DNA of 64,000 bases from Clostridia bacterium. Lineage in GTDB: Bacteria; Bacillota; Clostridia; Oscillospirales; CAG-272. This document shows positions 43,525 to 53,925 of the stretch, in pieces (the stretch's first letter is position 1; each line of letters begins with the position of its first letter). The position numbers and the translations under genes are program-made. A model generated the notes under the pieces. The model had not been told where the DNA came from, searched no databases, and saw only the letters and a list, made by a program, of their open reading frames with translations. The stretch lies in assembly GCA_017462385.1 (NCBI GenBank), contig JAFTRE010000004.1, forward strand, positions 1-64,000, in the 5' to 3' direction.

Positions 43525-44616
43525 ATGAAAAACAACGGACTCAGCAATTCTCTCGAGAATTTACATATTCTTTCAAACGTCGTCACCCGCTCCATCAGTG
43601 CCGAAAACTTCAACGGCGAAAAGGGCTGCGGCGGCATGGCTACCGAAGGCACAGGCGCCGAGCCTTCCCGTGACCTGGGGCTGGGCTGGAAGGTCAGTCC
43701 CTCTCTGCGTCTGCCCGGCAACTCGGTGACCGAAATAGCCAACATTGAGGGCCCCGGCATGATCCAGCATATCTGGATGACCATTGGGCGTCTGGCAGGC
43801 CGCGACGTATGGCGCGACTTCATTCTCCGCATTTACTGGGACGATCAGGAATGGCCCTCGGTTGAAGTCCCCGCAGGCGACTTCTTCGCCAACGGCTGGA
43901 ACGAGTACGCTCATGTAAATTCCCTTCCCATATGCACAAACCCCTCCCGCGGCTTCAACTCCTATTGGCCGATGCCCTTCAAGAAGCATTGCCGCATCAC
44001 AATGGAAAACCGCAACCCCGAGACCATCACGCTGTTCTATCAGATCGATTATGCACTGGGCAAATTTGAAGACGACGATATCGGCTACTTCTGCGCTTGC
44101 TTCCGCCGCTCCAATCCTACCGTCGGCGGCATACATACCGTCATCGACGGCATTGAGGGCAAGGGTCAGTACGTCGGCACCTACATGGCTTGGCAGGTCA
44201 ACAGCAATGTCTGGTGGGGCGAGGGCGAGATAAAATTCTTCATGGACGGCGACACCGAATTCCCCACCATCTGCGGAACCGGCACCGAGGACTACTTCTG
44301 TGGCGCTTACGATTTTAATATACAGGGTCAGGGCTACACCGAATTCTCCACTGCATACGCGGGAATGCCTCAGGTCATCCGTCCCGACGGTCTGTACCGC
44401 GCAAACACCCGCTTCGGTCTTTACCGCTGGCACATTACCGATCCCATCCGCTTTGAAAAGGATCTCCGCATCACCATTCAGGACCTTGGTTGGAGAAGCG
44501 AGCATCGCTACCATCCCCGTCAGAGCGACATAGCATCCGTTGCGTACTGGTATCAGACGCTTCCCACAAAGCCGTTTGAACCCCTGGGCTCGAGAGACGA
44601 TCTCGAAGTAATATAA
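43525..44616 (+). CDS. GH172 (DUF2961) glycoside hydrolase, paralogue 2
   Basis: 363 residues, closely similar to its neighbours over the full length; same motifs (GPGMIQHIWMTIGRL, RIYWDDQEWPSVEVPAG, GTGTEDYFCGAYDF). It differs by a shortened loop near residue 335 (WRSEHRYHPRQSD instead of RGIKG.DKRFLK.QSD). Tandem duplication followed by divergence is likely, giving either a hetero-oligomer or different linkage preference. GGAAAGGAG RBS. Confidence 0.92.
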   Translation: MKNNGLSNSLENLHILSNVVTRSISAENFNGEKGCGGMATEGTGAEPSRDLGLGWKVSPSLRLPGNSVTEIANIEGPGMIQHIWMTIGRLAGRDVWRDFILRIYWDDQEWPSVEVPAGDFFANGWNEYAHVNSLPICTNPSRGFNSYWPMPFKKHCRITMENRNPETITLFYQIDYALGKFEDDDIGYFCACFRRSNPTVGGIHTVIDGIEGKGQYVGTYMAWQVNSNVWWGEGEIKFFMDGDTEFPTICGTGTEDYFCGAYDFNIQGQGYTEFSTAYAGMPQVIRPDGLYRANTRFGLYRWHITDPIRFEKDLRITIQDLGWRSEHRYHPRQSDIASVAYWYQTLPTKPFEPLGSRDDLEVI

Positions 44617-44629
44617 GGAGGACTCCAAT

Positions 44630-45730
<1,101 letters not shown>

Positions 45731-45751
45731 AATTCTAAAGAGGTAAACAAC

Positions 45752-47551
45752 ATGAGAAAAAGAATGATCGGCGATCATCCCGCCATTGGCATACGCCCCA
45801 TTATAGATGCTCGCCGCGGCGCACTCGCAGTCCGCGAGTCGCTTGAAGAACAGACCATGAATATGGCTTACACCGCAAAGCGGTTGTTTGAGCAAAACCT
45901 GCGCTACACCGACGGCACACCCGTCCGCGTGGTCATCGCCGACACCACCATCGGTCGTGTCGCCGAGGCAGCCGCCTGCGAAGCAAAGTTCCGCCGCGAG
46001 GGTGTCGCCATCACGCTGTCGGTAACCCCCTGCTGGTGCTACGGCTCCGAAACCATGGACATGGATAAGGACACCATCAAGGGCGTCTGGGGCTTTAACG
46101 CCACCGAGCGTCCCGGCGCGGTCTATCTGGCGAGCGTGCTCGCCGCACACGCGCAAAAGGGACTGCCCGCCTTCGGCATCTACGGTCACGATGTCCAGGA
46201 GCGTGACGACACAACCGTCCCCGAGGACGTAAAGGAAAAGCTGCTCCGCTTCGGTCGCGCCGCCATCGCAGTCGCCTCCATGCGCGGCAAATCCTATCTG
46301 CAGATCGGCGCTATGTGCATGGGTATCGCAGGCTCGCTCATCAACCCCGACTTTTTCGAGGACTATCTCGGAATGCGCGTCGAATCGGTTGACGAGGTCG
46401 AGCTGCTCCGACGCATCGACAACGACATCTACGACAAGGAAGAATACGAAAAAGCCATTGCTTGGGTCAAGGCAAATTGTCCCGAGGGCTTCGACAAAAA
46501 CCCCGACTTCATCCGCCGCTCGGATGAGCAGAAAGAAAAGGACTGGGAATTCACCGTCAAATGCGCGCTCATTATTCAGGATCTCATGAGCGGAAACGAC
46601 GCGCTGGACGCCAAGTGGCTTGAAGAGTCCGTCGGACACAACGCCATCGCCGCCGGCTTCCAGGGTCAGAGACAGTGGACAGATCACTACCCCAACGCCG
46701 ACTTCGCCGAATCCATCTGCAACACCTCGTTTGACTGGAACGGCGCGCGCGAGCCTTTCGTCGTCGCAACCGAAAACGACACGCTCAACGGTGTTTCCAT
46801 GCTGCTCATGAAGCTGCTGACCAACCGCGCACAGCTTTTCGCCGATGTACGTACATATTGGTCGGGCGACGCCGTCAAGCGCGTCACCGGCTATGAGATC
46901 GAGGGGCACGCAAAGGACTGCGACGGCTTCATTCACCTTATCAACTCGGGTGCCGCCGCACTTGACTTCACAGGCAAGTCCACCGAGGACGGCAAGCCCG
47001 TAGTCAAGCCGTGGTTTGATGTAACAAATGAGGATGCCGCTTCCATTCTTTCGGTCACCGATTGGTGCGCCGCAGATAACGGCTACTTCCGTGGCGGCGG
47101 CTTCTCCTCGCACTTCATCACCGAGGAGGAAATGCCCTGCACCATGATGCGCCTTAACATCGTCAAGGGCATCGGCCCCGTGGTACAGCTCGCCGAGGGC
47201 TGGACAGTCAAGCTGCCCCGCGAGGTCAGCGAGACCATCTGGCGCCGCACCGACTACACATGGCCCTGCACCTGGTTCGCTCCCCGCTGCGACGGCAAGG
47301 AGGGCAGCCCCTTCAAGACAGCTTACGACGTCATGAACAACTGGGGCGCAAACCACGGCGCTATCAGCTACGGCCACATCGGTGCCGATATCATCACACT
47401 CTGCTCCATGCTCCGCATACCCGTTTGTATGCACAACGTACCCGCCGACAAGATCTTCCGTCCCGCAGTCTGGGGCGCATTCGGCTCGGACAAAGAGGGT
47501 CAGGACTACCGCGCTTGCGCGACCTACGGTCCCCTCTATGCTAAAAACTGA
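45752..47551 (+). CDS. fucI: L-fucose/D-arabinose isomerase
   Basis: Aldose-ketose isomerase, cytosolic, 599 residues, the FucI length. [37 protein letters not shown] and [10 protein letters not shown] correspond to the strongly conserved E. coli FucI core (catalytic Glu/Asp region). FucI enzymes convert L-fucose to L-fuculose and equally D-arabinose to D-ribulose. Sitting behind three GH172 genes, D-arabinose is the more attractive substrate (inference). No kinase or aldolase is adjacent; the class II aldolase at 10538 is far away. Confidence 0.93.
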   Translation: MRKRMIGDHPAIGIRPIIDARRGALAVRESLEEQTMNMAYTAKRLFEQNLRYTDGTPVRVVIADTTIGRVAEAAACEAKFRREGVAITLSVTPCWCYGSETMDMDKDTIKGVWGFNATERPGAVYLASVLAAHAQKGLPAFGIYGHDVQERDDTTVPEDVKEKLLRFGRAAIAVASMRGKSYLQIGAMCMGIAGSLINPDFFEDYLGMRVESVDEVELLRRIDNDIYDKEEYEKAIAWVKANCPEGFDKNPDFIRRSDEQKEKDWEFTVKCALIIQDLMSGNDALDAKWLEESVGHNAIAAGFQGQRQWTDHYPNADFAESICNTSFDWNGAREPFVVATENDTLNGVSMLLMKLLTNRAQLFADVRTYWSGDAVKRVTGYEIEGHAKDCDGFIHLINSGAAALDFTGKSTEDGKPVVKPWFDVTNEDAASILSVTDWCAADNGYFRGGGFSSHFITEEEMPCTMMRLNIVKGIGPVVQLAEGWTVKLPREVSETIWRRTDYTWPCTWFAPRCDGKEGSPFKTAYDVMNNWGANHGAISYGHIGADIITLCSMLRIPVCMHNVPADKIFRPAVWGAFGSDKEGQDYRACATYGPLYAKN

Positions 47552-47596
47552 GCGCAATTACCCCAAACATAAAAATTTTCAAGGAGGTTTCAAAAA

Positions 47597-49882
47597 ATGA
47601 AACGCATTCTAAGCCTGTCGTTGGCGTTGCTCATGCTGATAACAACAATTTCGGCACTCGGCATTCCCGCCTCGGCAGAACAGCCCGACCTTGCTCCGCA
47701 GGGTCAGATCTGGGAGGGTGAAACCGACCTGCGCGCGACGAATTATGTTTCGTCAAACAACGGCGCTTTCTATCCTCAGAACGTCAGCGGCTATAACAGC
47801 GAATCTGATTGGCCCGATTCGGCACGCCCCAGCATGAACGGTCAGGCCATCTGGAAATCCGGCGCCGTGGGCGACTACCTCGAAATTCCTCTTGATGTAG
47901 AGGTCCAGGGCGAAAAGACGCTCATTCTGCAGTACATGCACTCGCAGGACTTCGGAATTTTCGACATCTATTGGGACGGCGAGCTCATCTATGACGACCT
48001 CGACACCTATGCCTCAAAGACAGACAGAAAGTTTGTCGAGCTCGACCTCGGCACGCGCAACGTCACCCGTGGCACACACTCTCTCAAATTTGTCGTTGCG
48101 AGCAAGAATGCCGAATCCGCAGGTTACGCGCTCGGCGTCGACTACTTCGAGCTGGTCGGCGAGAACGGCGTCCGCAACTACGTGAACATTGAAAACGGCG
48201 GCGACGACTACGCAGTAGTCACCAAGCTCGACGGCGGCGCGGTCCGCTACGAGGTTGAGGCACTCGAAAAGGTGTCCGCCACCAAAGCCATGATCAACGA
48301 CGGCGAAAACGGCGAGCCCAAATATGCCATCGACTCACAGGGCGTCGGCTCGGGCTGGCAGCTCTCGTATCCACTCAGCTTTACCCGCCATCTGCACTGG
48401 GTAGACGCTAAGGAGGGCGAGGAAATCAGCTTTATCTTCAAGGTTGAGACCTCGGGCGAATACGCACTGAAGTTCCACAGCCTTACCGCCGCAAACTACG
48501 GCATTGTTGAGATCCAGATCGACAGCGCCCCCGTGGTCATGATCGACCAGTACAGCTCCAAGCTCAGCTCGGTAGTATTTGAGGCAGAGGACACCATGAT
48601 GCTCAAAGCCGGCTACCACACACTGACAATGGTACAAAAGGGCAAGAGCGACGTCTCCACCGGCTATCATCAGTCTCTTGACTTCCTCGAGATCAGCATG
48701 ACCGACAGCTACTATGTCACCACCGGTCAGATTTGGGAGGGCGAGAACGAGCTGCGCGATATCCATTATAATACCGTCGGCCTTGATATGGACTTCTACG
48801 GTCAGGACGTCGCAAGCTATAACACCAACGCCAACTCCCCCGTAAAGCCCAGTAAGGACGGCCACGCTATCTGGAAAAACGTATCTCTTGGCGACACGCT
48901 CGAACTGGAGCTTGATGTAAAGACCACAGGCCTCAAAACTTTCTACTTCCAGTATATGTGCTCGCAGGACTTCGGCATCTTCGACATTTACTGGGACGGC
49001 GAGCTGATCGGAAATGATATTGATATGTATGCCGCCAGCTCCAACCGTCATTTCGTCGAGTTCAATCTCGGCGAGCGCATGGTCGAGGCGGGTCTGCACA
49101 CGCTCGAATTCGTATCGGTCGGCAAAAACGCATCCGCAACCAAATACAACATGAGCGTTGACTTCTTGGAGCTGGTCGGCACCGACGGCGCCCGCCGCAC
49201 ACAAAAGATCGACAAGCGCGGCTCGGATTACGGCAAGGTCTACTATTATGACACCGGCGCTATCCGCTACGAGGCAGAAAAACTGCCGCTCTCCGAGGGC
49301 TCGCAGGCGATTTTCAAATACGGTACGAACTATGATACACAGCTCTACATCTCAAAGACTGCAACAACAAGCTCACTCAACCACGTTCGCTGGTATTATC
49401 CCAAATCGGATGTAAAAGCCATCGGCTTCACCTTTAATGTAGACAAGACAGATTACTACTATGTCTCCATCGGTAATGTTACCGCGCCTGAATTCGGTAT
49501 CGTTCAGTATCAGATCGACGGTGTTAACATCGGCGGGGAGGTGGATCAGTATGCCGGTCCCATAAACGGCGAAAAGAACGTCTCCTCCGTTCGCACCGAA
49601 TTCAGCGAGCGCGTCAAGCTAACCGCGGGCGAGCATACGCTCACCATGGTATATGCAGGCGCCAACGCAAGCTCGTCCAACAAGGTTGCATCTATCGACT
49701 ATATCGAGATAATCGACATTTCGACCGCCGAGGGCTCGATGTATCACATCAATCCCGATGTAACACCGCCCACAGGCGATGCAACATGGTATGTTGTCGC
49801 GGCGTTGAGCGTCTCCACAATTGCTCTCGTAACACTGGCAATAGTCAAGTTTAAAAAAGAAAGAAAGATCAAACAAAAATGA
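47597..49882 (+). CDS. Surface protein with two QIWEGE modules and C-terminal membrane anchor
   Basis: 761 residues. Signal peptide 1-27 (cleavage after ASA). Two modules of about 340 residues start at GQIWEGETDLR (Gln37) and GQIWEGENELR (Gln378). Each has a first half ending in DY/DFLELVG and a second half starting (I)RYE.E and ending D(Y/F)(I/L)EI, both all-beta in character, like paired carbohydrate-binding sandwiches. A C-terminal hydrophobic helix and FKKERKIKQK tail anchor it in the membrane. Function unknown; glycan binding is an inference from context. AAGGAGG RBS, 45 bases behind fucI. Confidence 0.85.
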   Translation: MKRILSLSLALLMLITTISALGIPASAEQPDLAPQGQIWEGETDLRATNYVSSNNGAFYPQNVSGYNSESDWPDSARPSMNGQAIWKSGAVGDYLEIPLDVEVQGEKTLILQYMHSQDFGIFDIYWDGELIYDDLDTYASKTDRKFVELDLGTRNVTRGTHSLKFVVASKNAESAGYALGVDYFELVGENGVRNYVNIENGGDDYAVVTKLDGGAVRYEVEALEKVSATKAMINDGENGEPKYAIDSQGVGSGWQLSYPLSFTRHLHWVDAKEGEEISFIFKVETSGEYALKFHSLTAANYGIVEIQIDSAPVVMIDQYSSKLSSVVFEAEDTMMLKAGYHTLTMVQKGKSDVSTGYHQSLDFLEISMTDSYYVTTGQIWEGENELRDIHYNTVGLDMDFYGQDVASYNTNANSPVKPSKDGHAIWKNVSLGDTLELELDVKTTGLKTFYFQYMCSQDFGIFDIYWDGELIGNDIDMYAASSNRHFVEFNLGERMVEAGLHTLEFVSVGKNASATKYNMSVDFLELVGTDGARRTQKIDKRGSDYGKVYYYDTGAIRYEAEKLPLSEGSQAIFKYGTNYDTQLYISKTATTSSLNHVRWYYPKSDVKAIGFTFNVDKTDYYYVSIGNVTAPEFGIVQYQIDGVNIGGEVDQYAGPINGEKNVSSVRTEFSERVKLTAGEHTLTMVYAGANASSSNKVASIDYIEIIDISTAEGSMYHINPDVTPPTGDATWYVVAALSVSTIALVTLAIVKFKKERKIKQK

Positions 49883-49899
49883 TTAAAGGAGGATTACAA

Positions 49900-52800
49900 A
49901 TGAAACGGTTTTTATGTTTAGCATTGTCACTCCTCATGATGATACCGCTTATGGCAACACTTTCACTTACCGCATCGGCTGCATTTGATGCCACCACAAT
50001 CTTCACAGCACAAGAGTACAAATACAGCGACGACCTTACCCTGCCCTACCGCCTCTACGTCCCCGCGGACTACGACGCAAGCAAGCAGTACCCGCTGGTT
50101 CTGTTCCTGCACGGCTATGGCGAACGCGGAACAGACAATGCAGCACAGTTGAACATCGGTATCAACTATGCATTCCAGGATACCAACAACCCCGTCTATG
50201 ACTGCATAGTAGTAGCGCCTCAGTGCCCCGCTACTGACGATGAGACCAAGTGGACTCGATACAACACCACCAACAAGGCGGTTTCTATCGATAACACCAC
50301 CGAGACCGACGCTATGCTGGCAGTTCTCGATGTTCTGGAGCTTATCCAAGAAAAGTACAACGTAGACTCTGACAGGATCTACTCCACCGGCCTTTCCATG
50401 GGTGCCTTCGGCACTTGGGAGCTTATTTCAAGACACACCGATATGTTCGCAGCGGCAGTAACCGTTTGTGGCGGCGGCGACCCCACATATGCCTCAAAGC
50501 TGGCAGACTTCCCCATCTGGAACTTCCACGGCACAGCGGATGCTTCCGTTCCCTACTCTTGCTCGGTTGAAATGTGCGATGCTCTTAAGAGCGTCGGCAA
50601 CGACAAGCTGAAATTCACCACCTACTATGGTAAACCCCACAGCATCTGGAATCAGACCTATTCTCAGATAGAGGTTTGGGAATGGCTGCTCTCTCACAAG
50701 AAGTCCGACAGAGAGGTCGAAAAAACTGTTGAGCAGATCACGGAATATACCAAGGAACAATCCGGTCAGATCTGGGAAGGTGAAACCGATATTAGATACG
50801 GTACCAACTTCACCCTCACCGGCACCGACAAGCGCTTCTATCCTCAAAACCTTGACAGCTATAATTTCTGGACGATAGAAACCGCGCGCCCCAGCCAGAA
50901 CGCACACGCCATCTGGACAGCTAAAGCTGTCGGCGATACCATGACCATTCCCCTGGATGTCGAAGTATCGGGTGAAAAGGAATTTTACATTCAGTTCCTG
51001 TGCTCTCAGGACTTCGGTATCTTCGATATCTACTGGGATGACGAGCTTATCGGCGACGACATCGACACATACGCTGCCTATGTAAAGAATGTCACAAACG
51101 AAAGACATCTGGTAGAATTCAACCTCGGCAAGCGCAACGTCACTAAGGGTGAGCACACCCTCAAGATTGTAGCAGTCGGCCAAAACACAGACTCCGTCGG
51201 TTACGCGATGGGTCTTGACTTCTTCGAGCTTGTCGGCGAGGACGGCGTTCGCCGCGTGGTCAATATCAACAACACCGATGCCAACGAGCTGGGCTACATA
51301 ACCCGTTTTGAGGACGGTACCATCCGCTACGAGGCGGAGAGAATGGAGCTGTCTGTCGGAACACAGGCAGACATCACCGCCGGTACAACGGTTGTGGAAT
51401 ACACCACCGGCGCTTGGACTACCTGTACCAAGTATCCCGTAAGCTTTGCAAAGCATCTCTACTGGACCAAGGGTTCGGAAATATCCCTGATATTCTACGT
51501 TGAGGAATCCGGCGAATATCAGCTCAATTTCCACGGCATGATCTACCCCAATTACGGAATCATGAAGGTACAACTTGACGGCGCAGAAATACTGACGGTA
51601 GACCAATATTCCGCGTCAGATTCGGTAGACATCTCAATGATGTTCGCGCCCGAAAAGACCTACAACCTGAGCAAAGGATATCACACCCTTACCCTAGTTC
51701 AAAACGGCAAAAACGCAAGCGCAACCAATACTAATACATATCAGTCTCTCGACTATATGGAGATCAAGAAGGTTGGCGAATATAAGGTAACCGGCCAGAT
51801 CTGGGAGGGTGAGACGGATCTTCGCGCGGCACACTACCTTAATAATAAGCATAATTTTTACTATCAGGACGTTTCCTCCGTTAATACCACTACAGACGCG
51901 AGATGGTTAACAACAAATAAACCTTCAAATGACGGTCACGCTATCTGGAATGGATTTATGGAAGACGGAGCTACTGAGACAAGAGCATTGAAAGTCGGCG
52001 ATGAATTAGTAATGACACTGGATGTTAAGACTTCCGGAATAAAAACCTTTTATCTGCGATATTTATGTTCCGGTGACTTTGGCATTTTCGACATTTATTG
52101 GGATGGTGATAAGATCGGTCAAGTTGACATGTATGCTGGTTACACTGCCGAAAGTCCTCGTCAATTTAAGGATACCGCACTTTGCACACGAGAGGTAACC
52201 CAAGGAACACACACTCTGACGCTAAAGGTTGTCGGCAAAAACGAAAACGCCACAAAATATAACGGAAGTATCGACTTCTTCGAGCTGGTGGGCACCGACG
52301 GTCTCCGTCATGAGCGCTCTATTGATTATCGTGGTTCGAATTATAATGTTATTTCTTACTCTGACAATGGAACTATCCGTTATGAAGCGGAAAATATGGC
52401 GCTTGACTATGCAACACAAGCTAAAATAGATGCCGGCACATACGGAATAGCTCCCCAAACCTATAACAAAGTATACTCCACTGTCAGCGGCTACAATTTG
52501 ATTCGTTGGCCATACAATGCAGCGAACATTGGAGAAAAATTCTCCTTTGTATTCAACGTAGATGAAGCCGGCTACTATTCCGTTGGTGCAGGAAATGTTA
52601 CTGCAAATAGGTTTGGTATGGTACAGTATATGGTCGATGATCAAATTATTAGTGAAGTCATAGATCAATATACGACAGATGTCGGTAGCCAACATCACCG
52701 TCCGCTTACCACTACCCCGATTTTCCTTTCCGAAGGAAAACATACCTTCTCTATGGTATTAAAGGGTAAAAATGATGCCGTTACCAACCCCAATTACGTA

Positions 52801-53724
52801 TCTCTCGACTACATCGAGCTGACCAAGGTTGATGACCTCGACACCGCGATCACCGGCAGAAGCCTTACCCTCGCCGACGATCTCACAATTACTTATGCGG
52901 CAACCGTTCCGGAGGAGACTATCGGAGATAACCGCGTCGCAATGAAGTTTGAAATGAACAACCGCCGCGGCGAGGCAACCTCCATAACCGTTGCTCCTTG
53001 GTCTCAGAATGCCAACGCCGGCAAATACACATTCCGTTTCGAGCACATCGCTCCCCAGATGATGGGCGAGAACATCAAGGTCTCCCTTGTTCTGGTAGAT
53101 GAGCTCGGAGCAGTTGTCAAGACGCTCGACACCGTCGAGTCCGACAGCGTTAAAAATTACTTGATGTCCCTGCTCTCCACCGCCGATCCGACCGAAGACG
53201 CCGCGCTCATCACGCTCATCTCCGACCTTCTGACCTACGGTCAGGCGGCTGTTGATTACACGGGTGACCCCGTTGCAAAGGTTCTTGACGGCACCGAGAC
53301 AGGCCTCACCGTTTCCACCACTGCCGTTGCCGAGAGCACCAAAACACTCACCACTGCCGACGGCTACACAGGCGGCACCAAGTTCACCGCCGCAAGCGTT
53401 CGCTTCGACAATATCAACAAACTGCTCTTCAAATACACCGCCGACGCCACAAAGACTGTCACCGTTAAGGTCGACGGCGTTGAGGTAACTCCCGTATCGC
53501 TCGGCTCGGACAACTACGCCGTTTACACGGATGGCATTTACGCCATCGCGCACGACACCGCAGTTAAGGTCGAGCTTCTTGAGGACGGAGTGGTAGTTCA
53601 GACACTTGAGTATTCCGTCAACAATTACGCATACGCAATGCAGAGCAGCACCAACGAAAGCATGAAGGCGCTTGCAACCGCTCTCTACCGTTACGGTGCA
53701 TCCGCAGTTGCATACGCAGGCTGA
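49900..53724 (+). CDS. Secreted multidomain esterase with two QIWEGE modules
   Basis: 1274 residues from the ATG at 49900 (AAAGGAGGA upstream; an earlier ATG at 49879 lacks one). Signal peptide 1-~28. Residues ~30-285: alpha/beta-hydrolase esterase (FLHGYGERG; GLSMG with Ser166; HGTAD with Asp214; KPHSIW with His247), like feruloyl/acetyl-xylan esterases of the PHB-depolymerase type. Modules start at Gln290 and Gln633. Residues ~979-1274 form a C-terminal beta plus helix region with two LL(T)YG.AA-type helices (DLLTYGQAAVDYTG and ALYRYGASAVAYAG), frequent in clostridial surface proteins. No membrane anchor. Probably deacylates a decorated polysaccharide. Confidence 0.88.
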   Translation: MKRFLCLALSLLMMIPLMATLSLTASAAFDATTIFTAQEYKYSDDLTLPYRLYVPADYDASKQYPLVLFLHGYGERGTDNAAQLNIGINYAFQDTNNPVYDCIVVAPQCPATDDETKWTRYNTTNKAVSIDNTTETDAMLAVLDVLELIQEKYNVDSDRIYSTGLSMGAFGTWELISRHTDMFAAAVTVCGGGDPTYASKLADFPIWNFHGTADASVPYSCSVEMCDALKSVGNDKLKFTTYYGKPHSIWNQTYSQIEVWEWLLSHKKSDREVEKTVEQITEYTKEQSGQIWEGETDIRYGTNFTLTGTDKRFYPQNLDSYNFWTIETARPSQNAHAIWTAKAVGDTMTIPLDVEVSGEKEFYIQFLCSQDFGIFDIYWDDELIGDDIDTYAAYVKNVTNERHLVEFNLGKRNVTKGEHTLKIVAVGQNTDSVGYAMGLDFFELVGEDGVRRVVNINNTDANELGYITRFEDGTIRYEAERMELSVGTQADITAGTTVVEYTTGAWTTCTKYPVSFAKHLYWTKGSEISLIFYVEESGEYQLNFHGMIYPNYGIMKVQLDGAEILTVDQYSASDSVDISMMFAPEKTYNLSKGYHTLTLVQNGKNASATNTNTYQSLDYMEIKKVGEYKVTGQIWEGETDLRAAHYLNNKHNFYYQDVSSVNTTTDARWLTTNKPSNDGHAIWNGFMEDGATETRALKVGDELVMTLDVKTSGIKTFYLRYLCSGDFGIFDIYWDGDKIGQVDMYAGYTAESPRQFKDTALCTREVTQGTHTLTLKVVGKNENATKYNGSIDFFELVGTDGLRHERSIDYRGSNYNVISYSDNGTIRYEAENMALDYATQAKIDAGTYGIAPQTYNKVYSTVSGYNLIRWPYNAANIGEKFSFVFNVDEAGYYSVGAGNVTANRFGMVQYMVDDQIISEVIDQYTTDVGSQHHRPLTTTPIFLSEGKHTFSMVLKGKNDAVTNPNYVSLDYIELTKVDDLDTAITGRSLTLADDLTITYAATVPEETIGDNRVAMKFEMNNRRGEATSITVAPWSQNANAGKYTFRFEHIAPQMMGENIKVSLVLVDELGAVVKTLDTVESDSVKNYLMSLLSTADPTEDAALITLISDLLTYGQAAVDYTGDPVAKVLDGTETGLTVSTTAVAESTKTLTTADGYTGGTKFTAASVRFDNINKLLFKYTADATKTVTVKVDGVEVTPVSLGSDNYAVYTDGIYAIAHDTAVKVELLEDGVVVQTLEYSVNNYAYAMQSSTNESMKALATALYRYGASAVAYAG

Positions 53725-53747
53725 TCTCAGGAAAGGAGACAACCAAC

Positions 53748-53846
53748 ATGAAAAAATACGAAACTCCCATACTTACAGTAATAACACTGACAACAAAAGA
53801 CATTATCACCAACAGCTTCGACGGCGACGAAGATACCTTCATTTAA
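53748..53846 (+). CDS. 32-residue peptide with YxxPxL leader-like motif
   Basis: ATG at 53748 preceded by GGAAAGGAGA 8 bases upstream, an excellent RBS; stop TAA at 53844-53846. It starts MKKYETPIL, has a Thr/Ile-rich middle with DIITNS, and an acidic end. Tyr4-x2-Pro7-x-Leu9 fits the YxxPxL leader motif recognised by PqqD-like RRE domains in lasso peptide systems, and the overall plan resembles small clostridial peptides I remember starting MKKYExPxL with DVITxS. Lies 23 bases behind the esterase gene and before a hairpin. Function unknown. Confidence 0.6.
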   Translation: MKKYETPILTVITLTTKDIITNSFDGDEDTFI

Positions 53847-53857
53847 TTTATCCACCC

Positions 53858-53883
53858 GCACTGCCGCCTCGCGGCGGCAGTGC
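53858..53883 (+). terminator. Strong hairpin without T-run, possible attenuator
   Basis: GCACTGCCGCC-TCGC-GGCGGCAGTGC, perfect 11-bp stem, followed by AACAAACAAAA instead of Ts. It separates the small peptide from the next surface protein gene and may lower or stabilise transcripts rather than end them. Confidence 0.6.
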
Positions 53884-53925
53884 AACAAACAAAAAACTTT
53901 ATTTATATTAAAAGGAGAAAAAGCA

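Noticed and set aside
53748..53846. Small peptide as a complete lasso peptide precursor
   Set aside because: The YxxPxL motif fits, but no core with a ring-forming Asp/Glu at position 7-9 after a T-x-G/A junction is clear, and no cyclase or leader peptidase is in the window.
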